Of a stretch of DNA of 64,000 nucleotides, positions 26,205 to 34,536 are shown in pieces (the stretch's first letter is position 1; every line of letters begins with the position of its first letter). Where the stretch lies: contig NZ_OOHJ01000022.1 in assembly GCF_900323885.1 (NCBI RefSeq), forward strand, positions 124,001 to 188,000. Reading direction: 5' to 3'. The DNA comes from [Actinomadura] parvosata subsp. kistnae (lineage in GTDB: Bacteria; Actinomycetota; Actinomycetes; Streptosporangiales; Streptosporangiaceae). The notes under the pieces were generated by a model. It saw nothing but the letters and a program-made list of their open reading frames with translations, was not told the DNA's origin and made no database searches. The position numbers and the translations under genes were made by a program.

Positions 26205-27953
26205 GTGCGCGAGTACAGCGTCCCCGTCCTGGTCGACGTGCCCGCCTCCGCGGGCCTGGCCGACACCGTCTTCCGGCGCGCCGAGCAGGAGCCGGGCGCG
26301 GTCGTCATGCGCCGCAAGACCGGCGCCGGCTGGCCCGTCGTCACCGCGGCCGAGTTCCGCGACCAGGTGGTCGAGGTGGCCAAGGGGCTGATCGCGGCGG
26401 GCGTCGAGCACGGCGACCGGGTGGCGCTCATGTCGCGCACCCGCTACGAGTGGACGCTGGTCGACTACGCCATCTGGGCCGTCGGCGCGGTGACCGTGCC
26501 GATCTACGAGACGTCCTCGGTCGAGCAGGTCAGGTGGATCCTGCACGACAGCGACGCCAAGGCGGCGTTCGTCGAGCTCGACGGGCACGAGGAGGCCGTG
26601 CGGGAGGCCGCGCCCGAGCTGAAGGCCATCTGGCGGGTCGACGGCACGCTGGAGACCGGCGACGTCACCGCCGCCGACGTCGAGGAGCGCAGGAAGCAGG
26701 TCACCTCCGCCGACCTGGCCACCGTCGTCTACACCTCCGGCACCACCGGCCGGCCCAAGGGCTGCCGCATCACCCACGACAACCTGCTGTTCACCGCGCT
26801 CAACGTGCTGCGGGGGCCGCTGGAGCCGCTGTTCGCCCGCAAGGACCCGGCGGCGCTGCTGTTCCTGCCGCTGGCGCACATCTTCGCCCGGATGATCCAG
26901 GTCGTCCTGATCGAGGCCGGCGCGATCATGGCGCACACCCCCAACATGAAGAACGTCGCCCCCGACCTCCAGGACTTCAAGCCGACGTTCCTGCTGGGCG
27001 TGCCGCGCGTGTTCGAGAAGGTCTACAACTCCGCCGAGCAGAAGGCCATCTCCGGCGGCAAGGGCAAGATCTTCGCCCGCGCCGTCGACGTGGCCGTGGC
27101 CTGGAGCAAGGCCGAGAGCACCGGCGGCGCGCCCCTCGGCCTGCGGCTGCAGCGCGCGGTGTTCGACCGGCTCGTCTACTCCAAGCTGCGCGCCGCCACC
27201 GGCGGCCGGCTGTCGGCCGCCGTGTGCGGCGGCTCCGCCCTCGGCGAGCGGCTCGGCCACTTCTTCCGCGGCGTCGGCATCGAGGTCTTCGAGGGCTACG
27301 GCCTCACCGAGACCTCGGCCCCGCTCTCCGTCAACATGCCGGGCGCCAACAAGATCGGCACCGTCGGCAAGCCGCTGCCCGGCGTCACCCTGCACATCGG
27401 CGACGACGGCGAGATCCTCGCCAAGGGCCGCAACGTCTTCCACGGCTACTGGAAGAACGACGAGGCCACCGCCGACGTCATCGACCCCGAGGGCTGGTTC
27501 CACACCGGCGACATCGGCGAGCTCGACGCCGACGGCTACCTGCGCATCACCGGACGCAAGAAGGAGATCCTGGTCACGGCGGCGGGCAAGAACGTCGCCC
27601 CCGGCCCCCTGGAGGATGCCCTGCGCGCCCACCCGCTGATCTCCCAGGCCATGATCGTGGGCGACGGGCGGCCGTTCGTGGCCGCCCTCATCACCCTCGA
27701 CCCCGAGGCCCTGCCCGCCGGCGCCAAGGTGGCCGAGCTGCGGGGCGACCCCAAGGTGCAGGCCGAGATCCAGGCCGCCGTCGACCGGGCCAACCAGTCG
27801 GTGTCGAAGGCCGAGCAGATCAAGAAGTTCCTGATCCTCGACGGCGACATCACGGAGGAGAGCGGGCACCTCACGCCCACCCTCAAGGTCAAGCGGAGCC
27901 TGGTGATGCGCGACTTCGCCAAGGACATCGACGACCTGTACGGCGGCCACTGA
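26205..27953 (+). CDS. fadD15: Long-chain fatty-acid-CoA ligase, FadD15 type
   Basis: 582 residues, adenylate-forming family. The AMP/ATP loop is VVYTSGTTGRPKGC, the acyl pocket region FEGYGLTETSAP and the C-terminal lysine motif TGRKKEILVTAAGKNVAP. It activates fatty acids to acyl-CoA through an acyl-adenylate. GTG 26205 has GAGGAG 10 bases upstream. Position between the SRPBCC/ArsA pair and the PimB' gene mirrors fadD15 (Rv2187) of M. tuberculosis, except that about 5.5 kb of accessory genes lie between it and pimB'. Confidence 0.87.
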   Translation: MREYSVPVLVDVPASAGLADTVFRRAEQEPGAVVMRRKTGAGWPVVTAAEFRDQVVEVAKGLIAAGVEHGDRVALMSRTRYEWTLVDYAIWAVGAVTVPIYETSSVEQVRWILHDSDAKAAFVELDGHEEAVREAAPELKAIWRVDGTLETGDVTAADVEERRKQVTSADLATVVYTSGTTGRPKGCRITHDNLLFTALNVLRGPLEPLFARKDPAALLFLPLAHIFARMIQVVLIEAGAIMAHTPNMKNVAPDLQDFKPTFLLGVPRVFEKVYNSAEQKAISGGKGKIFARAVDVAVAWSKAESTGGAPLGLRLQRAVFDRLVYSKLRAATGGRLSAAVCGGSALGERLGHFFRGVGIEVFEGYGLTETSAPLSVNMPGANKIGTVGKPLPGVTLHIGDDGEILAKGRNVFHGYWKNDEATADVIDPEGWFHTGDIGELDADGYLRITGRKKEILVTAAGKNVAPGPLEDALRAHPLISQAMIVGDGRPFVAALITLDPEALPAGAKVAELRGDPKVQAEIQAAVDRANQSVSKAEQIKKFLILDGDITEESGHLTPTLKVKRSLVMRDFAKDIDDLYGGH

Positions 27954-27965
27954 GCGGCCCGTGAG

Positions 27966-28343
27966 TCAGGCGGCGCCGGCCAGCGGGGCGGTCTGCTCGG
28001 CGTGCTCCGTGGCGGCCACGAGCGCGGCCAGGCTATCGCGGGCCGTGCGGATCTCGGTGAGCTGCTGCTCCAGGGCCGCCAGGCGGTCGCGCAGGTGGCC
28101 GAGCGTGCAGGCGTCCAGCACCTCGCCCGAGCCGGACGCGCACGGCAGCACGTCCCTGATGACCTTGGTCGGCAGCCCGGCGGCGAGCAACGTGCGGATC
28201 CGCCGCACGACCACAGGCGCGTCCTGGCCGTACCGCCGGTGGCCGCCCTCCTCCCGGAAGGACGTCAGCAGCCCCTGCTCCTCGTAGTAACGCAGCAGCC
28301 TCGGGCTGACCCCTGTCTCGCGCGACAACGCCCCGATCCTCAT
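27966..28343 (-). CDS. MerR family transcriptional regulator
   Basis: 125 residues. HTH: MRIGALSRETGVSPRLLRYY followed by EEQGLL, wing HRRYGQDAP, then a dimer coiled coil. Two cysteines (PCASGSGEVLDAC) lie just before the coiled coil, where some MerR proteins sense metals or redox. ATG 28343 begins the conserved motif. Divergent from the aldo-keto reductase, whose promoter shows MerR-type geometry. Confidence 0.87.
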   Translation of the reverse strand: MRIGALSRETGVSPRLLRYYEEQGLLTSFREEGGHRRYGQDAPVVVRRIRTLLAAGLPTKVIRDVLPCASGSGEVLDACTLGHLRDRLAALEQQLTEIRTARDSLAALVAATEHAEQTAPLAGAA

Positions 28344-28400
28344 GTGACGCTCCTCACAACACTTCGGCTTGAATCTCACACCGATGTGAAGTCCTAGCGT
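28343..28400 (+). promoter_or_regulatory. MerR-type promoter of the aldo-keto reductase gene
   Basis: TTGAAT (28369-28374) and TAGCGT (28395-28400) are separated by 20 bases, the over-long spacing that MerR activators correct. The inverted repeat TCACA-CCGA-TGTGA (28376-28389) lies exactly inside the spacer. A second TGTGA, six bases, TCACA (28343-28358) overlaps the MerR start. Transcription would begin near 28407, at the ATG 28408, giving a leaderless message. Confidence 0.65.
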
Positions 28401-28407
28401 GACGGCC

Positions 28408-29289
28408 ATGAGAGAAATTCCACGTGAGAGCTTCGTCATCGGCGGCGACCTTCCGGTGAGCAGGATCGGCTACGGCGCGATGCGGCTGGCCGACGGACCC
28501 GAGCCGGCGCCGTCCGCCACGGAGGCGCACATCTGGCGTCCCCCGGCCGACCGGGAGGCCGCCGTCGCCCTCCTGCGCAGGGCCGTCGAGCTGGGGGTGG
28601 ACCTGTTCGACACGGCCGACGCCTACGCCCTGGGCGCCAACGAGGAGCTGATCGCCGAGGCGCTGCACCCGTACGAGGGGAGCGTGACGGTGGCCACCAA
28701 GGTCGGCGTGGTGCGTCCGTCGCCCACGGAATGGGTCACCCACGGCCACCCGGCCTACCTGCGCCAGCAGGCGGAGCTGGCGCTGCGGCGGCTGCGCGTC
28801 GAGCGCATCGACCTGCTCCAGTTGCACCGCATCGACCCGGAGTACCCGCTGGAGGACCAGCTCGGCGCGCTCAAGCAGCTCAAGGACGAGGGCAAGGTGC
28901 GCCACATCGGCCTGTCGGAGGTCGGCGTGGACGAGCTGCGCCGGGCCTCGGAGATCACGCCGATCGCGAGCGTCCAGAACCTGTACAACCTGAGCACCCG
29001 CGAGCACGACCCCGTCGTGGACTACGCGGCCGAGCACGGGATCGCGTTCCTGCCGTGGTTCCCGTTCGCGGCCGGAGCGCACGCGGGGCCTGGCAGCCCG
29101 CTGGCGGAGGTGGCGGCCGAGATCGGGGTCACGGCGGCGCAGGCGTCGCTGGCCTGGCTGCTGCACCGCTCCCCCACGGTGATCCCGATCCCGGGGACGT
29201 CCTCGGTCGGACATCTGGAGGAGAATGTGCGCGCTTTGTCGGTGAAACTGACGGATGACCAGTTCGAGCGACTTTCTCGGGCTATTTAG
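28408..29289 (+). CDS. Aldo/keto reductase
   Basis: 293 residues of the AKR TIM barrel. The catalytic Asp and Tyr are in LFDTADAYALG, Lys in VATKVGV and His in LLQLHRID. The NADPH site includes GTSSVGHLEENV. It reduces aldehydes or ketones with NADPH; substrate unknown. ATG 28408 is chosen because it coincides with the predicted transcription start and the family's N-terminus; GTG 28399 upstream has no RBS. Confidence 0.87.
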   Translation: MREIPRESFVIGGDLPVSRIGYGAMRLADGPEPAPSATEAHIWRPPADREAAVALLRRAVELGVDLFDTADAYALGANEELIAEALHPYEGSVTVATKVGVVRPSPTEWVTHGHPAYLRQQAELALRRLRVERIDLLQLHRIDPEYPLEDQLGALKQLKDEGKVRHIGLSEVGVDELRRASEITPIASVQNLYNLSTREHDPVVDYAAEHGIAFLPWFPFAAGAHAGPGSPLAEVAAEIGVTAAQASLAWLLHRSPTVIPIPGTSSVGHLEENVRALSVKLTDDQFERLSRAI

Positions 29290-29496
29290 CCAAATGCGGC
29301 GAATACCGCTTCTGAGAGACGCCACAAGAAAGGAGGATTATTCCGAATTGCGCCCCGTTTGTGCCGCCTGACCAGCAGAATCTCCATTCGATTTCACCTT
29401 ACGTACGGCAAATCTCGGGGTATTCTCATGGCGACGAAGGGGACCGGAGATCCATTACATCCCCGGTCCCAAGACCTAACGTTAGGGGAGACTTCC

Positions 29497-29922
29497 ATGA
29501 GCATCAAGGACTCCGGCACCGAGTTTGTCACCAAGGTGCACAACGAGCTGGTCCAGATCCGGGCAAACCAGATCGAGCTTGGCGAAGACCTTACGAAGCG
29601 CATCAACGACGTCGCCAACCGGGTCAAGAAGCTGGACAGCAGGATGGAGGTCCGCTTCGCCAAGGTCGACAAGCGACTCGACGCCATCGACACCCGCCTC
29701 AACACCATCGACACCCGGCTCGGCGCCATCGACACCCGCCTCGACACCATGGACACCAGGCTCGACACCTTGGACACGCGACTCGGGAATCTCGAGCACG
29801 GAGTCGCCGACCTCAAGGCAGCACAGGAGACGATGGAGAAGAACCAGCAGTCCATCGCCACCACCCAGCTGGAGATGCTCGACATCCTCGTCACCATCCA
29901 GCGCAAGCTCGACGTGAACTGA
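29497..29922 (+). CDS. Coiled-coil protein with five tandem heptads
   Basis: 141 residues, almost wholly helical. Residues about 62-96 are five heptads of the form x-x-(I/M/L)-D-T-R-L, flanked by less regular heptads (VDKRLDAIDTRL, LEHGVADLKAAQETMEKNQQ). No signal peptide, membrane segment or enzyme motif. ATG 29497 follows AGGGGAG. A strong terminator follows, so it is monocistronic. It could be a scaffold or an anti-regulator; function not known. The upstream 200 bases are richer in A/T than the neighbours. Confidence 0.75.
   Translation: MSIKDSGTEFVTKVHNELVQIRANQIELGEDLTKRINDVANRVKKLDSRMEVRFAKVDKRLDAIDTRLNTIDTRLGAIDTRLDTMDTRLDTLDTRLGNLEHGVADLKAAQETMEKNQQSIATTQLEMLDILVTIQRKLDVN
29680..29784 (+). 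repeat. 21-bp tandem repeat, five units, in the coiled-coil gene
   Basis: Five successive 21-base units based on GACACCATCGACACCCGCCTC, each coding one heptad. Differences are mostly at third positions and at the variable first residue, so the reading frame and heptad phase are preserved. Confidence 0.85.
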
Positions 29923-29934
29923 CCCCAACCCCAA

Positions 29935-29969
29935 GGGCGGGCTCCCGGCGCGAAGCCGGGGGCCCGCCC
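29935..29969 (+). terminator. Terminator after the coiled-coil gene
   Basis: Stem GGGCGGGCTCCCGGC / GCCGGGGGCCCGCCC (14 of 15 pairs plus a wobble) with the loop GCGAA, 12 bases after the stop codon. Confidence 0.85.
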
Positions 29970-30010
29970 TGGTCATGTCCGCCACCGCTCGATCGGCTGC
30001 GGGCGGGCAA

Positions 30011-30232
30011 CAGCCTGATCGCCGTGTCCGCGACGCCCGCCACCACGTGGCCTTCGGCTACGGCATCCACCAGTGCCTGGGGCAGAACCTCGCCCGGCTG
30101 GAGCTGGAGATCGTCTTCGGCACGCTGTTCACCCGCCTACCGAGGCTGCGGGTGGCGGTGCCGGTGGCGGAGCTGCCGTTCCAGACCGACGGGATCATGT
30201 TCGGGCTGCACGAGTTGCCGGTTTTCTGGTAA
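30011..30232 (+). pseudogene. Cytochrome P450 C-terminal remnant
   Basis: About 70 residues of a P450: the heme-ligand loop FGYGIHQCLGQNLAR, then LELEIVFGTLFTRLPRLRVA and the end LPFQTDGIMFGLHELPVFW. A complete P450 needs about 400 residues; everything before the RDARHHVAFG segment is missing and no start or RBS fits. It sits directly behind the terminator of the coiled-coil gene. A decayed gene cut off by a past rearrangement is the simplest reading. Confidence 0.8.
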
Positions 30233-30249
30233 GTGGCGAGATCTGTGCG

Positions 30250-30278
30250 TTGACAGTCAGAAATGTTCGCTTTTCGAT
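30250..30278 (+). promoter_or_regulatory. Possible promoter of the ABC importer operon
   Basis: TTGACA at 30250-30255 is a perfect -35 box in the 102-base gap before the solute-binding protein gene. The matching -10 region (around 30273) is poor, so only the -35 is convincing. No LacI-type palindrome was found. Confidence 0.3.
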
Positions 30279-30334
30279 GAAGGAAGGTGAGTGAACTCGG
30301 GGGATTCTGACGGTCCAGCTAGGAGGAACCCACC

Positions 30335-31624
30335 ATGAACCAACGGCCGCCGATCTCACGCCGCAATCTCCTGCTGGGCACCGCCGCCGCGTTCGGCGTC
30401 CCCGCGATTCTGGCCGGATGCGGCTCCGGCAACCCGGCCCCCGCCCCCGGTGGGTCGGCGGGCAGCAAGCTCGGCACGGTCACGATCGGGTCGAACGCCT
30501 CCGACGAGATCCCGAAGAAGTCCCTCGAAACCGTGGTCAAGGGCTTCACCCAGGCCACGACGAGGATCAACACCGTCGACCACAACACGTTCCAGGAGAA
30601 CATCAACCGCTACCTGCGGGGCACGCCCGACGACGTGTTCACCTGGTTCGCCGGCTACCGCATGCAGTTCTTCGCCGAGCAGGGGCTGGCCGTCGACATC
30701 TCCGACGTGTGGCAGGAGATCGGCGGGAACTACACGCAGGCGTTCAAGGACCAGTCGACCGGCGTGGACGGCAAGCAGTACTTCGTCCCGTTCACCTACT
30801 ACCCGTGGGCGGTCTTCTACCGCAAGAGTCTGTGGCAGGAGAAGGGGTACGAGCCGCCGGCCACGCTGGACGAGCTCACCGCGCTGGCGAAGAAGATGAA
30901 GGCCGACGGGCTGATCCCGATCGCGTTCGCCGACAAGGACGGCTGGCCGGCAATGGGCACGTTCGACATCCTCAACCTGCGCACGAACGGCTACGACTTC
31001 CACATCTCGCTCATGGGCGGCAAGGAGTCGTGGACGGATCCGCGGGTCAAGCAGGTGTTCGACACGTGGCGGGGGCTGATGGAGTACCACCAGCCGGCGG
31101 CTCTGGGCCGGACGTGGCAGGAGGCCGGGCAGTCGCTGGCGCAGAAGAAGACCGGGATGTACCTGCTGGGCATGTTCGTCGCCCAGCAGTTCCCCGAGGC
31201 CGACCGCGACGACCTCGACTTCTTCACCTTCCCGGAGATCAACCCGGCGTACGGGACGGACTCGATCGACGCCCCCATCGACGGCTACATGATCTCCGCC
31301 AAGGCCAAGAACGTGGAGGGCGCCAAGGCGCTGCTCAAGCACTTCGCGCAGCCGTCGTCCCAGGACATCGCGACGAAGCTGGACCCGGGCACGCTGGCGG
31401 CCAGCTCGAAGGCCGACACCTCCGGCTACAGCGCGCTGCAGAAGCGCGGCGCGGAGCTGGTGTCCAAGGCCACGCACATCGCGCAGTTCCTCGACCGTGA
31501 CACGCGGCCCGACTTCGCCTCCACGGTGATGATCCCGTCGTTGCAGTCGTTCGTCAGCAAACCCAACGAGATCGACTCCTTGCTGGCGAGCATCGAGAAG
31601 CAGAAGGCGAACATCTTCCGCTGA
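30335..31624 (+). CDS. Sugar ABC transporter solute-binding lipoprotein
   Basis: 429 residues with a Tat-like lipoprotein signal: SRRNLLLGTAAAFGVPAILA then lipobox LAGC. The mature part has the family 1 solute-binding fold (NRYLRGTPDDVFTWFAGYRM, YYPWAVFYRKSLWQEKGYEPP, LKHFAQPSSQDI). It would be tethered outside the membrane and deliver a sugar to the two permeases that follow. RBS AGGAGG lies 8 bases before ATG. Stop and next start overlap as TGATG. The sugar cannot be read from the sequence. Confidence 0.9.
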   Translation: MNQRPPISRRNLLLGTAAAFGVPAILAGCGSGNPAPAPGGSAGSKLGTVTIGSNASDEIPKKSLETVVKGFTQATTRINTVDHNTFQENINRYLRGTPDDVFTWFAGYRMQFFAEQGLAVDISDVWQEIGGNYTQAFKDQSTGVDGKQYFVPFTYYPWAVFYRKSLWQEKGYEPPATLDELTALAKKMKADGLIPIAFADKDGWPAMGTFDILNLRTNGYDFHISLMGGKESWTDPRVKQVFDTWRGLMEYHQPAALGRTWQEAGQSLAQKKTGMYLLGMFVAQQFPEADRDDLDFFTFPEINPAYGTDSIDAPIDGYMISAKAKNVEGAKALLKHFAQPSSQDIATKLDPGTLAASSKADTSGYSALQKRGAELVSKATHIAQFLDRDTRPDFASTVMIPSLQSFVSKPNEIDSLLASIEKQKANIFR

Positions 31625-32496
31625 TGGCCGTCAAGACCCGTCGCTACTCCGCCCGCGACGTGACCATCCTGGTCATCGGGCTGGGGGTGGCCATCGCCGT
31701 CAACGTGAGCGTCATCTGGGGGCCCACGCTGGCCTCCATCGGGCTGTCCGGCACCGGCTGGAACGGGATCGGGCCCATCGAGTGGATCGGCGGCCAGAAC
31801 TACCACGACCTGGCGGCCGAGTACCCGCCGTTCTGGTCGGCGGTCCGCAACAACGTATTGTGGCTGGGCTTCCTCGGGCTGGTGGCGACGCCGTTCGGGC
31901 TGTTCTGCGCGGTGCTGCTGGACCGGCGGCTGCGGATGTCGCGCTTCTACCAGAGCGCCCTGTACATGCCGGTCGTGCTGTCGCTGGCCGTCGTGGGCTT
32001 CATCGCGCAGCTCGTCTACTCCTCCGACTACGGCGTGCTGAACGCGGTGACCGGGCTGAACGTGGACTGGCTGGGCGACCGCGCCATCAACATCTGGGTC
32101 GTGATGATCGCGGCCGGCTGGCGGCACGTCGGCTACGTCATGATCATCTATCTGGCGGGGCTCAAGGCGGTCGATCCCGCGCTGAAGGAGGCCGCGGCCA
32201 TCGACGGGGCGAACGAGCGGCAGGCGTTCTTCCGCGTGGTGTTCCCGACGCTGCGGCCCGTCAACGTGATCGTCCTGGTGATCACGGTGATCGAGGCGCT
32301 GCGGGCCTTCGACATCGTCTACGCCATCAACAAGGGCAGGAACGGCCTGGAGCTGCTGTCGGTGCTCGTCACCGAGAACATCGTGGGCGAGGCCAGCAGG
32401 ATCGGGTTCGGCTCGGCGATCGCGGTGATCCTGCTGGTGATCTCGATGGGGTTCATCGTCGCGTACCTGTCGCAGATGTTCAGGGAGGAGCGATGA
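31624..32496 (+). CDS. Sugar ABC transporter permease, MalF type
   Basis: 290 residues, six membrane helices, with the ATPase-docking EAA loop EAAAIDGANERQAFFRVVFP. It forms the translocation pore together with the next gene's product. Starts in the stop codon of the binding-protein gene and overlaps the next gene by ATGA, so all three are one operon. Confidence 0.9.
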   Translation: MAVKTRRYSARDVTILVIGLGVAIAVNVSVIWGPTLASIGLSGTGWNGIGPIEWIGGQNYHDLAAEYPPFWSAVRNNVLWLGFLGLVATPFGLFCAVLLDRRLRMSRFYQSALYMPVVLSLAVVGFIAQLVYSSDYGVLNAVTGLNVDWLGDRAINIWVVMIAAGWRHVGYVMIIYLAGLKAVDPALKEAAAIDGANERQAFFRVVFPTLRPVNVIVLVITVIEALRAFDIVYAINKGRNGLELLSVLVTENIVGEASRIGFGSAIAVILLVISMGFIVAYLSQMFREER

Positions 32497-33410
32497 CGCT
32501 CACCGCGCCCGCCGCCGCTCCCCCGGCTCAGACGCGGCGGCCACCGGTCCGGCGCCCCGTCCGGCCGCTGCGGGTCCTGCTGCACGTCTTCCTCACGCTG
32601 GTGGCGCTGGGGTGGCTGCTGCCGCTGGTGCTCGCCGTGTACGCGTCGCTGCGTCCGTACGAGGAGACCGCCCGCCTGGGGTACGTCTCGCTGCCGGAGC
32701 ACCTCACGCTCGACTACTACGCGCAGGCGTGGACGCAGGCCGAGCTGCCCCGCTACTACCTCAACACGTTGATCATCGTGCTGCCGGCAGTGGTGGTGAC
32801 GCTGCTGCTGGCCTCGTTCACCGCGTTCGCGATCGCCCGGCTGCGCATCCCGGGGCGCAGGACGTTGCTGATCGTGTTCACGGCGGGCAACCTGCTGCCG
32901 CCGCAGGTGCTCATCACGCCGCTCTACACGCTCTACACGATGGTGCCGCTGCCGTCGTGGCTGTCGGACTCGCAGTCGCTCTATGACTCCTACCTGGGGC
33001 TGATCCTCGTCCACGTGGCGTTCCAGTTCGGCTTCTGCGTCTTCGTGATGGCGAACTTCATGCGCACGATCCCCGAGGAGATCAACGAGGCGGCGCTGGT
33101 GGACGGGGCGGGGGTGTGGAAGCGGTACTGGCGGCTGACGCTGCCGCTGTGCCGGCCGGTGCTGGCGGCGCTGTCCACGCTGCAGTTCACCTGGATGTAC
33201 AACGACTTCCTGTGGGCGCTGGTGCTGATGTCGTCGGGCGACAAGCTGCCCGTCACCTCGGCGCTGAACAACCTGCGCGGCCAGTTCTTCACCGACTACA
33301 ACCTGCTGGCCGCCGGCTCGATGCTGGTGGCGCTGCCGACCCTGATCGTCTTCCAGCTCCTGCACAAACAGTTCGTGGCGGGGCTCACGCTGGGCGCCAC
33401 CAAAGGCTAG
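32493..33410 (+). CDS. Sugar ABC transporter permease, MalG type
   Basis: 305 residues with an N-terminal cytoplasmic stretch and six helices; EAA loop EEINEAALVDGAGVWKRYWR. RBS GGGAGG is inside the end of the preceding gene. No ATPase gene follows; the operon ends 22 bases before the convergent glycosyltransferase. In actinobacteria such importers are usually powered by a shared MsiK-type ATPase encoded elsewhere. Confidence 0.9.
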   Translation: MTLTAPAAAPPAQTRRPPVRRPVRPLRVLLHVFLTLVALGWLLPLVLAVYASLRPYEETARLGYVSLPEHLTLDYYAQAWTQAELPRYYLNTLIIVLPAVVVTLLLASFTAFAIARLRIPGRRTLLIVFTAGNLLPPQVLITPLYTLYTMVPLPSWLSDSQSLYDSYLGLILVHVAFQFGFCVFVMANFMRTIPEEINEAALVDGAGVWKRYWRLTLPLCRPVLAALSTLQFTWMYNDFLWALVLMSSGDKLPVTSALNNLRGQFFTDYNLLAAGSMLVALPTLIVFQLLHKQFVAGLTLGATKG

Positions 33411-33432
33411 AGCGGCTCACGCCGGGCTCCAC

Positions 33433-34536
33433 TCAAGGCTGGAGCAGCTTTTGGAAGCGGGCGGCCACGTGCTCCCACGCCCACGCGCGGGCGACCCAGT
33501 CACGGCCGCCCGCGCCCATTTTGCGGCACTTGTCGGGGTCGGTGAGCAGCTCGACGACGGCCTGCGCCACCTCGCCCACGTCCTCCCCGTTCACGACCAG
33601 CCCCGTCTCGCCGGGCCGGACCGCGTCGGGCGCGCCGCCGGACGCGCCCGCCACCACCGGCAGCCCCGTCGCGGACGCCTCCAGGAACACGATCCCGAGC
33701 CCCTCCACGTCCACCCCCTTCAGCCGGGTGCGGCACGGCATCGCGAACACGTCCGCCGCCGCGTAGTAGCCGGGCAGGTCGGCCGCCGGCACCGTGCCGG
33801 TGAACCTGATCGACTCCTGCCCCGCCGCCATCCGCTCCAGCTTCCTGCGGTACGGGCCGCCGCCCACCAGCAGCAGCACCGCGTCCGGCACCGAGCGCAG
33901 CACGTGGGGCCAGGCCCTGATGAGCTGGTCCTGGCCCTTGCGCGGCACCAGCCGCGACACGCACACCACGACGGGCCGCCCGCCGAGCCCCAGCTCGGCC
34001 GGGGCCACCCCCGGATGGAACTGGCCGACGTCCACGCCGGGCGCCAGCCGGACCAGCTTGCCCGCAGGGACCGCCGCGGCCAGCCGCCTGCGCGTGTACT
34101 CGCCCAGGTAGGTCACCACGTCGGCGTGCCCGCCGATCCTGCGCAGCACCGCGCGGAAGCCCGGCGAGATCGCCCACGACGCCTCGTGGCCGTGGGTGAG
34201 CATCACCACCCGCCGCGCGCCCGCGCGGCGCAGGCGCGGCGCCAGCAGGCCCAGCGGCGCCGCCGCCCCGAACACCACGGCCCGCGCGCCGTGCTCGGCC
34301 ACCAGCCCGGCCGCCGTACGGGCGACGGCCGGGGTGGGCAGCATGAGCCGGGTCGGGTGCCGCACGACCGGGAACGGCTGGCGCCGGTCGAACTCCTCGG
34401 CACCCGGCCAGGCGGGCGCGTAGACCACGGCGCCCGGTGTGCGCAGCGCCAGCCCGTGCACGAACGACTGGATCCCGCCCGGCCTGGGCGGGAAGTCGTT
34501 CGTCACGAAGAGGACGCTGCCGGTGGAGCTGGTCAC
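33433..34536 (-). CDS. pimB: GDP-mannose-dependent glycosyltransferase, PimB' type (GT4)
   Basis: 367 residues, GT-B fold. The N-terminal VLFVTNDFPPRPGGIQSFVH is characteristic of PimB', and the donor-site motif ends in GLGIVFLEASATGLPVVAG with the conserved Glu. PimB' adds the second mannose to phosphatidylinositol monomannoside at the inner face of the membrane. GTG 34536 is chosen because it overlaps the M48 stop as GTGA. Position agrees with Rv2188c. Assignment to PimB' rather than another GT4 rests on the N-terminal motif and context. Confidence 0.82.
   Translation of the reverse strand: MTSSTGSVLFVTNDFPPRPGGIQSFVHGLALRTPGAVVYAPAWPGAEEFDRRQPFPVVRHPTRLMLPTPAVARTAAGLVAEHGARAVVFGAAAPLGLLAPRLRRAGARRVVMLTHGHEASWAISPGFRAVLRRIGGHADVVTYLGEYTRRRLAAAVPAGKLVRLAPGVDVGQFHPGVAPAELGLGGRPVVVCVSRLVPRKGQDQLIRAWPHVLRSVPDAVLLLVGGGPYRRKLERMAAGQESIRFTGTVPAADLPGYYAAADVFAMPCRTRLKGVDVEGLGIVFLEASATGLPVVAGASGGAPDAVRPGETGLVVNGEDVGEVAQAVVELLTDPDKCRKMGAGGRDWVARAWAWEHVAARFQKLLQP

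Noticed and set aside
29329-29371. AAAGGAGG followed by a TTG-started 7-residue frame (MRPVCAA), a possible leader peptide
   Set aside because: Spacing to TTG is long, the next gene starts 125 bases later with its own RBS, and no attenuator hairpin lies between; too little to support.
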